This document shows positions 37,901-48,800 of a stretch of DNA of 64,000 nt, in pieces. Source of the stretch: Onchocerca volvulus (Eukaryota; Nematoda; Chromadorea; Rhabditida; Onchocercidae). A program made the translations under genes and the position numbers. Position 1 is the first letter of the stretch. Each line of letters opens with the position of its first letter. The DNA is taken from positions 14,323,113 to 14,387,112 of the forward strand of contig HG738140.1 in the NCBI GenBank assembly GCA_000499405.2, read 5' to 3'. Below the pieces are notes generated by a model. It saw nothing but the letters and a program-made list of their open reading frames with translations. It had not been told where the DNA came from and made no database searches.

Positions 37901-40077
37901 TAAAGATTTGAGATTAATTAAGTAAAAGGAAATGAATCTTCGGTCAGTAGGTTAAAAATCATAGTGCGAAAACAACTTCTTTCAATATTATATTTTAAGT
38001 TCCTAAAAACTTTTTATAAACCGAAACAACAAAGTGAAAAACCTGGGATATAGTCAAACGTTGCATAAAGTAATTCAAGCGGAAACATTCGAAAAATCCC
38101 AAGTGGTGTGATCGAAATAGCATCCGGTACCACCTGTGCTACATTCTCCAATGCTAAAAGTGTTTATTTTTCAGAAATCTTCCTACTGCCCAAACTTCTC
38201 TTAATAACGGTAATTTTTTTCTTTAGATTCACTACTCCCAGATTTAAACAAATTTCTCAATATTATTAAACGTCATTTTATCGCGAAAAGACAAAATATG
38301 TTATCTGGCCTTATATTATATTTAGCTTTGTAACATATAAAATTAGATCTAATGACACATACTGTATTCGAAAATAAGGAGATGAAACTTAACAATTCTA
38401 GTACATTTTCCGTTATGACAACTTCGCCGTTGAATGCTTTCTTTGTTATTATGATAAACATTACTTTTTATCAGAAAAACGCAACGCCGCATACTTGAAT
38501 AATTTAATAAGATTCATTAACATTACTTATGTGTCAATTTCTAGCAAAGTAGTAGTAAAGAGATGATAATAACATTATATAAATATATATGCAAATGCCG
38601 ATACAAAATTTTGTTTAATTGAGAAATTCATAAGTATTATACCGTTTTCCTTGTTATCAAAGAAACCGCAACATGGAACTAGCCGACTTGAAGAAATACT
38701 AAAGGTATTTCGTGTTTTGCATGCTTTCGTTTTTTTCTCTTTTGATGAACAACTTTCTTCACTGGCACGACGTTTGCGAATAGCAAAAAAATTTGTAATT
38801 TGACTCGTTCCGGTATTTCTGGACTAGAAATTAAACAAACTTCATTAAATGGAGATTAATCATACTTATAGTTATCAATTTAATCAATTTAAAACATCCG
38901 GAATGCATTATAATATCATTTGAGGATTAAGAAATTTTGCTTAAAGTCTAGCTCTCCAACTCCTTGATCGAAAAGTGTTGTAACTTCAAGGGATCTCCAA
39001 CTCCTTGATCGAAAAGTGTTGTAACTTCAAGGAGAAATAATGATTAGAAACAATATTTAGAGTCCTTGAAGTTAATCATTTTGAGTTCCCGGAAAACGAT
39101 AAATTTTTGCTTGAATTGAGTCCACTTGAGAATTTTTTGTTACCTAACGAGCTCTACACTTTCCGAAAATTACCGTCAAAAAACCAGCTATCTTTTGTAT
39201 CGAATTGGGAAAGACTTTTTATAAAAGCGAGTAGAAAATTTGTTAAAATGGAAAAAATGACTACTTTTTGAAATTCAATAAACTCCATCAGGCAATAATT
39301 TCCTCAATTAAATTTTTACTCGATCTTTAACTAGAACAATTATTTTGCTGCTTCTGTTTTCATAGTTCTTTCTTAAATTTGTAAAAACAGTGCTCTTATG
39401 GAATGAATAGAAAATGCATGTCTATTTGAATATTCTTCTGACAGAAATTTTGGAATCTTATTGCCTGAATCGTTGCACAACATTAAGAATCAGAGAGATG
39501 TTTCTCCAGTCTTTTATATGTTCGGTTTTAGTATTTCATCCTCTAGATCACTATTCAAATAGTTCCAATCGGAATAATATGCCAGTCATTACCGAAAAAC
39601 TTATCAACTAATTGTTACTTCATGTTCATATGACTTACACTATTCATATCAACATTTTGTTCTCTCACTTTTTTATTGTCTTTCCAGGAACTCCACCACT
39701 CGACACTATTCTTACTAATTCAGGAATGATCAGATTTCTTTGAAAATTTTCAAAAGTTTTATCATTTGCATGGTTATCAAATGAAAATTATAATAAGAAA
39801 TCTTATTTTTTATGGAAAAAAAATTCTTATTTCTGTTATCATTTTCATCATCATTATGATCACTGACGAAATAATATATGACAATTTTTCAACTATTCTT
39901 TATAAATTTGAATGCAACCAATGGTCGACAGACGTTTTTGATCGTAAAACTAATTCGGCCATCAGCTAAACTCTTCGACTGTATTTCTGAATCGTTGTTG
40001 GAACGGCGCATATTGTAAACATGAGGTAGTACTGGTGCTTGCTCGTTATCAGTTTGAGAGGTTAGTATCCGTCGCAT
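34994..40077 (-). CDS. prom-1: FBXO47/PROM-1-like F-box protein, 12 exons
   Basis: An F-box substrate adaptor for SCF ubiquitin ligases; the C. elegans counterpart PROM-1 acts in meiotic prophase (chromosome pairing, checkpoint kinase control). Exons, 5' to 3' on the minus strand: 40077-39934, 38823-38643, 38153-38043, 37790-37572, 37427-37351, 37272-37225, 37046-36915, 36856-36691, 36555-36388, 35940-35801, 35402-35258, 35076-34994; phases join to 537 aa. The F-box is near residues 126-160 (IFRMFPLELLYATFDYIP then LKQLSLSSSTLNIKIRKYI). Downstream blocks resemble human FBXO47: GILLKACTIVM, GWTYNECEELFRAVM, LRVRLRGLFLSYYG, QQGKLFMIIFGP and FAAFLALRPKL. Family assignment rests on this remembered similarity. 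The N-terminal exon of 48 residues, joined across a 1.1-kb intron, is the least certain. Residues 54-66 contain a PIP-box-like motif. Confidence 0.85.
36257..36279. repeat. Small inverted repeat
   Basis: TAGCATGC (36257-36264) and its complement GCATGCTA (36272-36279) are separated by 7 nt, within intron 9 of the F-box gene. No function is implied. Confidence 0.6.
38953..39034. repeat. Near-perfect 41-bp tandem duplication
   Basis: Copies at 38953-38993 and 38994-39034 share TCTCCAACTCCTTGATCGAA and the following sequence almost without change, so the duplication is recent. The sequence TCCTTGAAGTTA at 39063-39074 is the exact complement of the end of copy 2 (39022-39033). It lies in intron 1 of the F-box gene. 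Confidence 0.85.
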
Positions 40078-40867
40078 TACAAGGGCTTAAAAAGATGAAA
40101 AAATGACGATCATCTAATTCCACAAATTCCTGCCAATAAATGAAATCAACAAAATCCCCCCACTCTATCGTAAACTTATCACCCCATGCACAAAAGCGTT
40201 TAGCTACTATTTGCAGAATACAAATTTATCCCAATAAATCCAACCATTATCATGTTTTCTGGTACAGATTTAATGAAAGCAAAAGCAATAAACGAAACAA
40301 TGTAAAACTTAGGGATTTTAGGATTAATGTTTCGAAATTTCATAATTGATAGTAAGTAGATTCAATTTCGTAATAATCATGTTACGAAATTTAAAGATGA
40401 TTATAACGAAAATTTATTGTTGTAAAGTTCATGAATTGGTATAGCGAAATTTCAAATAAATAAAAAGGAGGGGTGATAAAGTTATTTTAAAATTTCCGGA
40501 TCATTAAATTATCACGAACAGTCAAGTTTCTTCGAGCAGAACTTTTCAAGATTAATACTGCAAAATTTCAGAATTAATATACCAAAATTTTGGATTAATA
40601 TTTTGAACATCGACAGCTAATTATCGTCAAATTTGAAGCTGAATATTTTGAAATTTGTGAATCGTTATGAGAAAATTTCAAAAATTCAAAATCAAACTAA
40701 TCTCAAAAAAAAAAAAAAAAATGAAAAGAAAAAAATGAAAAAAGAAAAATTTTTGATACTCAATAGTTTCGAATTTCCAAGAAATATAAGGAAATTTCTG
40801 AGAAATATTTCGCAGCTAAGATAGTTTCTTGCTAGCAACGAAATAATATACCAAAGATACACGTAAA

Positions 40868-40949
40868 GACGTCAAAGATAGAGTAATGACGTCAAAAAAC
40901 ACGTGACGACGTCAAATATACACTCAAAGATGTCAAAAGTACACGAAAT
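40868..40949. promoter_or_regulatory. Array of GACGTCAAA motifs with 20-21 bp period
   Basis: GACGTCAAA begins at 40868, 40888 and 40908, and a variant GATGTCAAA begins at 40929. Spacers often contain ACAC(G/T) words, including CACGTG at about 40901. The core TGACGTCA resembles a CRE/ATF bZIP site. The period of about two helical turns puts all sites on one face of the DNA. Promoter function is inferred from position and motif, not shown. Confidence 0.5.
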
Positions 40950-40966
40950 GATGCACTCTCTTCCTT

Positions 40967-40987
40967 TTCCCGCTCTCTCAGCGGGAA
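40967..40987. promoter_or_regulatory. Palindrome of two E2F-like sites
   Basis: TTCCCGCT (40967-40974) and its exact complement AGCGGGAA (40980-40987) flank CTCTC. TTTCCCGC is close to the E2F/DP consensus TTTSSCGC. It directly follows the GACGTCAAA array, about 900 bp upstream of the F-box gene's ATG. Confidence 0.45.
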
Positions 40988-42120
40988 TTTGCAAAGAGCT
41001 CCCCGGAACGTCCGCGTTATTTATAACTGAACGCAATATGCCAAAATGAGTACGTGCACTTACATGTAGCCATTTCAAAGCAATCGCAACCTATGCGAGC
41101 GAGTTTGTCTGTGAATTTTTTTCCTTTTTTTGAAATTTCCAAATTAATCAGGTGGAAATTTAAGGCTCAAATTAAAATTCAAGACAGGAAATTATGCATT
41201 TTTTCTTGAAATATCATATTTGTAATAAAAGATTTTTTTTCAATTTTTAAACTGACCAAATTCATTTTTTTTGTTTTGAGATTTCATATTTAAATGAAAT
41301 TTTTTTTTCCTTCCATAATAAAATAAGATCCTTTTTAGACAAATTTTGTACTAGCGAACTTTCTTCTACAAATTATGTAGTAAAATATAATTTTTTAAAA
41401 TTTTATACCGAAATGTTCTTCTTTTTTTTGCAAATTTACAATGAAAGTTGCTATAATTGATATCACACAATTAACTTCAAGTTATTTAATTTTTGTATTA
41501 GACTAAATTTTAGAGCTACCAGTCAGAAAACCGCAACTGTTTTGTGCAATGATTTGTTAGAAAGAAAAATTGTACCCAATAATTTTGAAATATTATTTAT
41601 TTCGAAAACAATGATATTTCAGACTAAACTGAAATTTTAAAAGATGTTTAAAAATATTTTTCTCAATTAATCAGTCCGCTAATCATAAACTGACGGTTTC
41701 TAATTTTTTTCTCGAAATTTGCGAAAAAAAGAAAAAACACCATAAAACTTTATTGATAACTAATTTAAATTTTCCATTTCGATTTCTTTTATTAAAATTT
41801 GCCATAACTGATTGACTTCTAAAATTGACAATTTATTCTATAAGTTGATTAAATTAAACTATTTTATATTAGCCAAATAAGCTCTTTAACAAATTATTTA
41901 GGATTATCAGCACCCGTAAAATTTCGATGAATGAAATTTATTCAATTTATGGTTTTAAATTCGATATTGGCTTATTTGATAAATGAGCAATCGTACAGTT
42001 TTTTTGCTATTTAAAGTCTAAAAGATTCAATTTCATATTGAATTAAATAGCAAAATTTAGAAATGCTAATTCGAAATGTCTGAAGAATCATCATACTAAA
42101 AGTAATAGTATAATATTTAG

Positions 42121-43093
42121 AAATTTATACTTTAAACATTATGTTTGTCATCCGTCATTTACGAATACGAAATTGTTTTGTTGCTTGGCTGAATTACACT
42201 GCTCATCGGGTGTTACATCAAGTTCTATCAAATACTGTAAGCAGTTATCAGGTTGTCAATCAAACGAAGAATGTGAAGAAATCCTAAATATGGATGGTAA
42301 TTTTATAATTGTTTTCGAATTATTCCATAATTTTTTTTTCTTTTGAATTTTACAAAATTCAATTAGGGAAAGATAAAGAATTAACTATAGATCCGTAATT
42401 CATGTCTTCGGTTAATTGCATCAATTTTTACGATTTTATTTGAAAATGTGAAATAAAAATTAGACTTCTTTAGAAGTACATATCTGCTGCCCGAAATTCT
42501 TCAAAAAACAACACGCTGCTTAGGTCGGGAACATTTCTGACTGATGTTATTCGAGCTTCATGTACATCGAGAGCGAATTGTCTGGATGATTATGAATACT
42601 CCAATCTTGCTGCAACAAATGAATATGCATGTTGTAAGGGAAAAAAAAAGTTGATGCAAATTTGTCCCGACAATCGGTATGTTTTCTTCCTAATTATTTT
42701 CTAAACCTAAAAGAACGAATACTATCTAAATTAATTATTGATTTTTCACTGTTCAATAAATTCCTACGCTTTTTTTATTCAACATAGATATTTTTATTCA
42801 ACACCATATATCAAAGCATATTAATTATTGGTTTTTCGTCGATCAACAAATTCTTATGCTTTATTATCTAGATTTGTCGATATGTTGAAACACACAAATT
42901 ATTGATTTCCTCGTTTCTTTGCAAAGATCTACATCGTAGATTTACGGATGATGCGCTTCTCTATTGTAATAATAATGATTTCGTATGTCCAAGGATTACT
43001 TTTGAAAACAGTCATTACTTATTGACAGATTCATTTGTTGCTCACCAACAGTTTTTGTCCAAGTGCAAAAAATGGCACAAATCAAGCCAAATG
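42121..43093 (+). pseudogene. Cysteine-rich, probably secreted protein; frame damaged
   Basis: Three exon-like blocks are flanked by acceptor and donor signals. Block 1 (42121-42296) encodes a Cys-rich segment with LFCCLAELHCSSGVTSS, GCQSNEECEE. Block 2 (42474-42676) continues with EVHICCPKFFKK and later ASCTSRANCLDDYEY, EYACCKGKKK. Block 3 (about 42927-43093) encodes CNNNDFVCPRITFE, LSKCKKWHKSSQ. Paired CC motifs spaced from C-x5-C resemble the Cys-rich (lustrin-type) modules of nematode secreted proteins. Block 2 changes frame at an A6 run near 42520, and block 3 does not join in phase, so the gene is either broken, affected by a homopolymer error, or wrongly modelled. I found no start exon or signal peptide. 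Confidence 0.4.
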
Positions 43094-45840
43094 GTAAGAT
43101 TTTGATAAAAAATAATCTTAAATCTGGAATAACTTTCTATATTTTATCTTTTAAAGTTCTTCGCACAAAATTGATTTTTAAGCGAAAAAGCCTAACATAT
43201 ATCTAAATTAGAAACACATGATTTTCACGAAAATTTTCAGTGCTTAACTTATCTACCTAAAATTTTTAAGGCTCTTATAATTCTTTTGAAGAAGATTGTG
43301 AATATTATTATCGGATTAGAAATAATAAAAAGGACGGACATATATATACCATATATATATATATATATATATACCTAAATTAAGAGACAAAGAAAACGCG
43401 AAAAAGAAGTTGCGTAGTTTCTTTTTAAAAAGACAAGAATTGGAATTTATTGTGTCCTCAAATACGCCTTCATAATTAAAATAAAGATACAAAACTGTTA
43501 AGTTTCCAACTTTTCGAATCAGACAAAACTAGGAATTGTTATGCGAGTAAGTTAAAAAATGAAACTTTAATCGAATATTTTACAGCAATTTCTGACTTTG
43601 AACAACTTTCTAACCAATTAATTTCAATTCTTTATTTGTTAGCTTATTCATTTAAGTCAATTTCGATTGATTGAAGACTTTTATTCAAATCTTTTCTCAG
43701 AAAGTAATCACGTGATATTTTTCACCAATATCTTAGAAATTTCAATATGATCGCTTGTTGAAAATTTCTTCTAATTTCTGTCTTTAAGTGAAAGCTACAA
43801 ACAATATTATGATTTATTTAAAGATTTATTAATTAAGAAAAAATAGTGCGATTCGATAAAAAGTTATTGCAAACAGTATCGGATGATCTTACGATATACA
43901 ATTACGCTCGTATTGCATGATTTGCGTCATCGAAAAGGCATTCTAATAAATTATTTCTCATAGTATCTGAATACTTATTATTTAATTACGACTGTTTCAT
44001 GAATTCCGATAAAAATACTATGTACATTGATGATTGTCCCGAACATTTTATCTGTGAATAGTCAACAGTAAAATATTTACGAGAATGCTGCAAAGTAATA
44101 ATACTGCTAAATATACTTGGATTCAAATAAATTTAAAAAAAGAAATTTCTTTTTAAATCACAAATTCTTTCATATTTCTGTTAAAACTTCCGTTTGATAT
44201 CAGTTGTATCTAACAAACTACTACCATATCTACTCTTTGATAATATATTAATATAATTTTATGTCTGGTGCTTTTTCTGTTTGTTTTATCAACAAACAGA
44301 ACAATTTAAATAGTTCAAATTTATAATGATACCAAAAGTATGCGACATTTCTTAAATTAATCTTTCCGAAAGTATAACAATTACATCTACATCCTACCAA
44401 CATTTATTTCGGTTTAAATTCAAAAGATCATAAATAATAAATGTTCAGCAAAAATCACAAATTTTCTGAAACCTGCTATTTGAATCTTCTGAGCAGACAA
44501 GCAGTACTTTGATGGAAAAAAAAAAGTGAGATCAAAATATTATATTGTACCGATATTAAAGTAGTATTAGAATTCAATTTAAAAAAAAAAAAGTAATGCC
44601 GAGTTTTGAGACCTCTCTCAATTCAACAATTAGTAATTAGATCTAAAGGATATGATTAAGCTCGATGATATCTGCCATGGTCAATCAGAACTTCTTTTAT
44701 ATGATTTAATTTCTGCTACAGCAAAGAAGAACAGAAACCCAAAGTGATGTAAGAAGAATAAGTATGAGAATCGTCTGAACGAAGTACTGGCAAAGTCGAA
44801 TATGAAGATGAAACATTTGAGTGAATGCATATAATTTATAACGCAAACGAATTATATAGTTAATCTGTTTTGGTAGAAACTTGCGCACATCAAATTTATT
44901 AATTACCAAACTTTCAATCCATTAGTTCCTTCATGTAAGTGAAAAAAAATCTTAAACTAGAAATTATCTTTAAAGTCCATAAAACATGCTATAAAAATAA
45001 AGATAAGCAGAATAACGAAAAAAAAAAGTGATTCAAAGGAAAGCAACAAAATGGTAGTGTAATAAAGAAATTAAAACTATATCTATTCGTCGGAATCCGT
45101 AATAATATGCGAAAAAAGGAAGATAAAGAGAGGAACAGAAAAAATTGAGAAATAATATCACAAATTGCAAGATAAGAACTGATAAGCGAGAGGATAGTTT
45201 ATAGACAAAGACAAACAGTTAATATGCTCCCAAACAAAGGAATCAGAGGAATGTATGGAATTAATGGAAACACATAAACATATTCCTGTCCTAACAATTC
45301 ATTAGGATAAACTGCTATAATAAGAGACATAAGTAGATAGAACTTTCAGCAAAAAGATCATATTAGGGCTATTAGACAGTATCATCTAAAATATTCGCAA
45401 TTCAAATTTTAGGCTAACCAATACAATTTGAACTTTTAATATAAGCTCGTCTTTGAAATTCGAACTTCCAAATATCTAAATATTTTTGTGATGCATATAA
45501 TCATAATGCTAGCAAAAGAATTCATTAATAATTAAATTGTAAATCTCTACCGTACAATTCTTCCATTTCTGTCTCATAAATTTTCGACAACAGCAATAGC
45601 AATAATAGTTACAATAAAACGTTTGACAAGGAAATTTTAGAATCAAAATGAAAGATGTATTTTAAAATTAGATAAAATTTCGGCATACACAATATCTCTG
45701 ATAAAATTTGCAGTGTTTTAGTTCTTCGAAAAATCGATAAGAAAAGATCAAATAATAATAAAAAAGAGCAATAAAACAGCTGGTAAATATAGAGCCCACA
45801 AACAGACAATAAATTAATGTACAGCGACTATTTGTCCAGT
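43094..45840. other. Convergent intergenic region
   Basis: It lies between the cysteine-rich locus and the 3' end of folliculin. It contains an (AT)n tract at 43338-43374. A short acceptor-preceded frame near 43270-43345 (with NSFEEDCEYYYR) could be a further exon of the cysteine-rich locus but has no phase-compatible partner. Nothing else was recognised. Confidence 0.5.
43338..43374. repeat. (AT)n microsatellite
   Basis: An almost pure TA dinucleotide run, interrupted once by CC. Confidence 0.85.
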
Positions 45841-48800
45841 TCAAGCTCCTTTTTTGATAACACCCATCACTTGCTGTTTGTACGTATAAGATAAGCCAGC
45901 TTGGAAAAATAATAAGACTGTCCCATCCTGAAAAACACATTCAATTATTTTTACGACAGATAACACCAACAAAGATGACATGATTTAAAAAATGCTGCAA
46001 CTACTTTTAATAGCCAGTTTTATAAAATGTTTTAGATATTATAATTTTCTTGTATCGCTTAATTTATTTTCCCTTTTTTTAATCGAATAATCTGTTTTAA
46101 AGATTTTTAACAATTTTAGATTGACAAAACCTCGGAGACGAGATTTTCAAAATTTATTTCTCTAAAATTTATTCTAAGTAAGAATAAATAAAAATAAATG
46201 TACTACAGAAATTTTTTCACTTTAAAAAAAAAAGGTTTTTAATTAAACAAACCTGCTTGGTACATTTCATAATCTGAAGAACTTTTTTCAGGTCAATTCC
46301 TTCTTTCTGTCGTCCTAGCTGATAAACCAACTTTGCTTTACTTAACCACTGTTCCCTTGTATTTCCAATGACAGATGCCAGGACACGAAGTGAGAGATCA
46401 TCGTCTACAATTGTTAAAATTTTCAACAAAAAATAGAATTCAATAGAAAAAAATTATTAAATACAAGTAGTTGTAAAAGTAAGTAACAGCGTAATGACAA
46501 ATCAACTGAATGCAGTGCCTTGAAAACTGGATTTGTTATTCTCATTCCGGAAATGATTAATCCTGCCTGATTAATCTTAGATGTCCAATATGTGATCCGG
46601 AACTGAATGATATGGATCCTGGTGATCTCAATGATCCAAAGATCCTTATTCATGTATAATAAAAAATTTTGAACGATTTCAAAATCCCCTCTAAATTTAG
46701 TAATTAATGACATATAAAGAAATACTTTTATACCTACCTAATATGAGCTGTTTATAGCGATTGACAATGGTAGGTGTATCATATTTTGGTTCAGTATAAT
46801 TTGGGTATGCAATCAATGTGAATACGTAATCTTCAAAATCAAATGACTTCGTGGGAGGCAAAATTTCGATCAAATGTTTTGCCAAACTTTCGTCAACCTT
46901 CAATAAATTTAGGATAATTAGAAACATGGCCAACTTATAAACATCTACGAAGAAAAAACTTTCGAAATTTATCGATTTTTCTTAAGTTACCGTGCATCAA
47001 ATTTAGTGGAAAAAGAATGTGCATTTAACGCAACATGATCTTTAAAAATAAAGCGAGAAAACAAGATAAAATGTCAATCTGTAGAGGTCAAGTTTTCCAA
47101 TGAATTGATAGATTAACGACAAATATCTTAAACCTAATGAATGAAAGAATTTATGATCCGCATCGTTAGTTTCTTTCAGCAAATGCATGACTATATCCGA
47201 CAACTAGCTATGATATATTAGAATATATGCAAAACTGAACAAGCAAATAGCTATAGCAATCATTACATTATCATCCTTGGGTGATATACTCATTAGTGAT
47301 GAAATGCAACTCCCTGAAGAAAGAGAGCAGGTTTCCCGTTCTTCTGCCACTGGTTGTCTTGTATGAATCTTATCAAATAATATATCCAGCAACAAAACCA
47401 CAACATCAATTGCATCAGGTGATAATTCGGTTTCTTGAGGACATCCAAATAAATTAGATCTGCAAATGGTTGGACTTGAAATCTTAAAAAATTAGTTTAT
47501 AGAATTGAGAATACATCTTTTCTCTCAGAGATCCTTCAATCAATATAATTCTCTTGTCTCTTCCTTAAAAATATTAAAAATCCTGACATTTTACTAAAAA
47601 ATTTTCAAAAGTATTCTGTTAAATGTTATGTAAAGAATTCTTCTATAACTGAATAAATTATTATAAGTAATAAATAATAATTATCGTATCGGAAAATATT
47701 ACATTCAATACTTACACAAAGACGTGTCGATATTCCTCTGCATATAATATACGAACACAACCCAATGGCAATAGATTGGAAAGTGCAAGCAGACAACGTT
47801 TAGCTAAAGCTTCATTATGACATTTCAGAACAATCTGGAAAAAAAATATAAAGAAATAAAACCATCTGAAAACATTAAAGATATCCTATGCATTACTAAA
47901 ATTACCAACTGAAAATTATGACTCAACAAATAAGCCCAATATTTCATCATTTTTTTCACAAAACAAAATGCAAATTAACCTGACCGCCAGTAACCAACTG
48001 TGTCAAAACAATTTCCAAGACACTCTGACCATTAATTTTTGGTAAGTTTTCAAGCATATGTGCAATTTTTCGCAATGTTTCGAAGCAATCCAAACATCTT
48101 GAACAACTCATATCATAGGCATTTGCTCCATTATCAATTTTCAGCTCACGTTCTTTCATTACGAGCATATCCTGTGTTGGCACTCCTTCTAATAGATATT
48201 CTTTGCAGAGACGTGATTGTGTACGAAGTATACAAACCATAAACCTAGAAATTATACGGTGAAGATCAAATTGCATTTAAGAAATAATGGAACACCATTT
48301 ATAGCTCAGATAGATTTCATATTCTCAAACAAGTTCATATGGATACGCCGAGAGTAAAGACAGTAACGTATTAATTATAACCATCAATAGATAAAACAGC
48401 TTATAAAGCTAGACAAATTATTTACGAATCAGAGCGATGCGAAGAGTCATAAGTTGATTAGTTCGGATATTTCACGTCTATAAATCGTTTCAATTTAGAA
48501 TAAAAACAAATCCTACATGTGCAATTGTGTGAAAATATCTGCACGACCAGTGATTACAGTCAAACTTCGTGATGTATCCAATTCGAGTTTGGTAACATAA
48601 GTACGCAAAAAATGTGCCGGCAATAGTGAGGCACGTGATGCTGTAGCCTGCTTTAGCCTTTCATTGGATGGGTCATTTTGTTCACGGTCAAAGACCATGT
48701 CCGATTCCATCTGAAGAAAACTGAGAAATTAAAAAAAAAAAAAAAAAATTCAGAACTGAAAAATTTCGAAAAAATATCAAAAAAGAGATCACCACATAAA

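Larger units (their letters stand above)
40078..42120. other. Divergent intergenic region upstream of prom-1
   Basis: It separates the start of the minus-strand F-box gene from the plus-strand cysteine-rich gene and should contain promoters for one or both. It holds the GACGTCAAA array and the E2F-like palindrome described separately. Apart from that GC-richer island (about 40840-41100) it is AT-rich, with no recognised gene. Confidence 0.55.

Noticed and set aside
38643..40077. Assignment of the minus-strand gene to CDT1 because of the PIP-degron-like motif
   Set aside because: Downstream exons match the F-box protein FBXO47/PROM-1 in order; no geminin-binding or winged-helix CDT1 domain is present.
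46423..46713. 96-codon open frame on the minus strand inside folliculin
   Set aside because: It covers the intron between exons 9 and 10, has no folliculin similarity, and would break the phase-consistent join.
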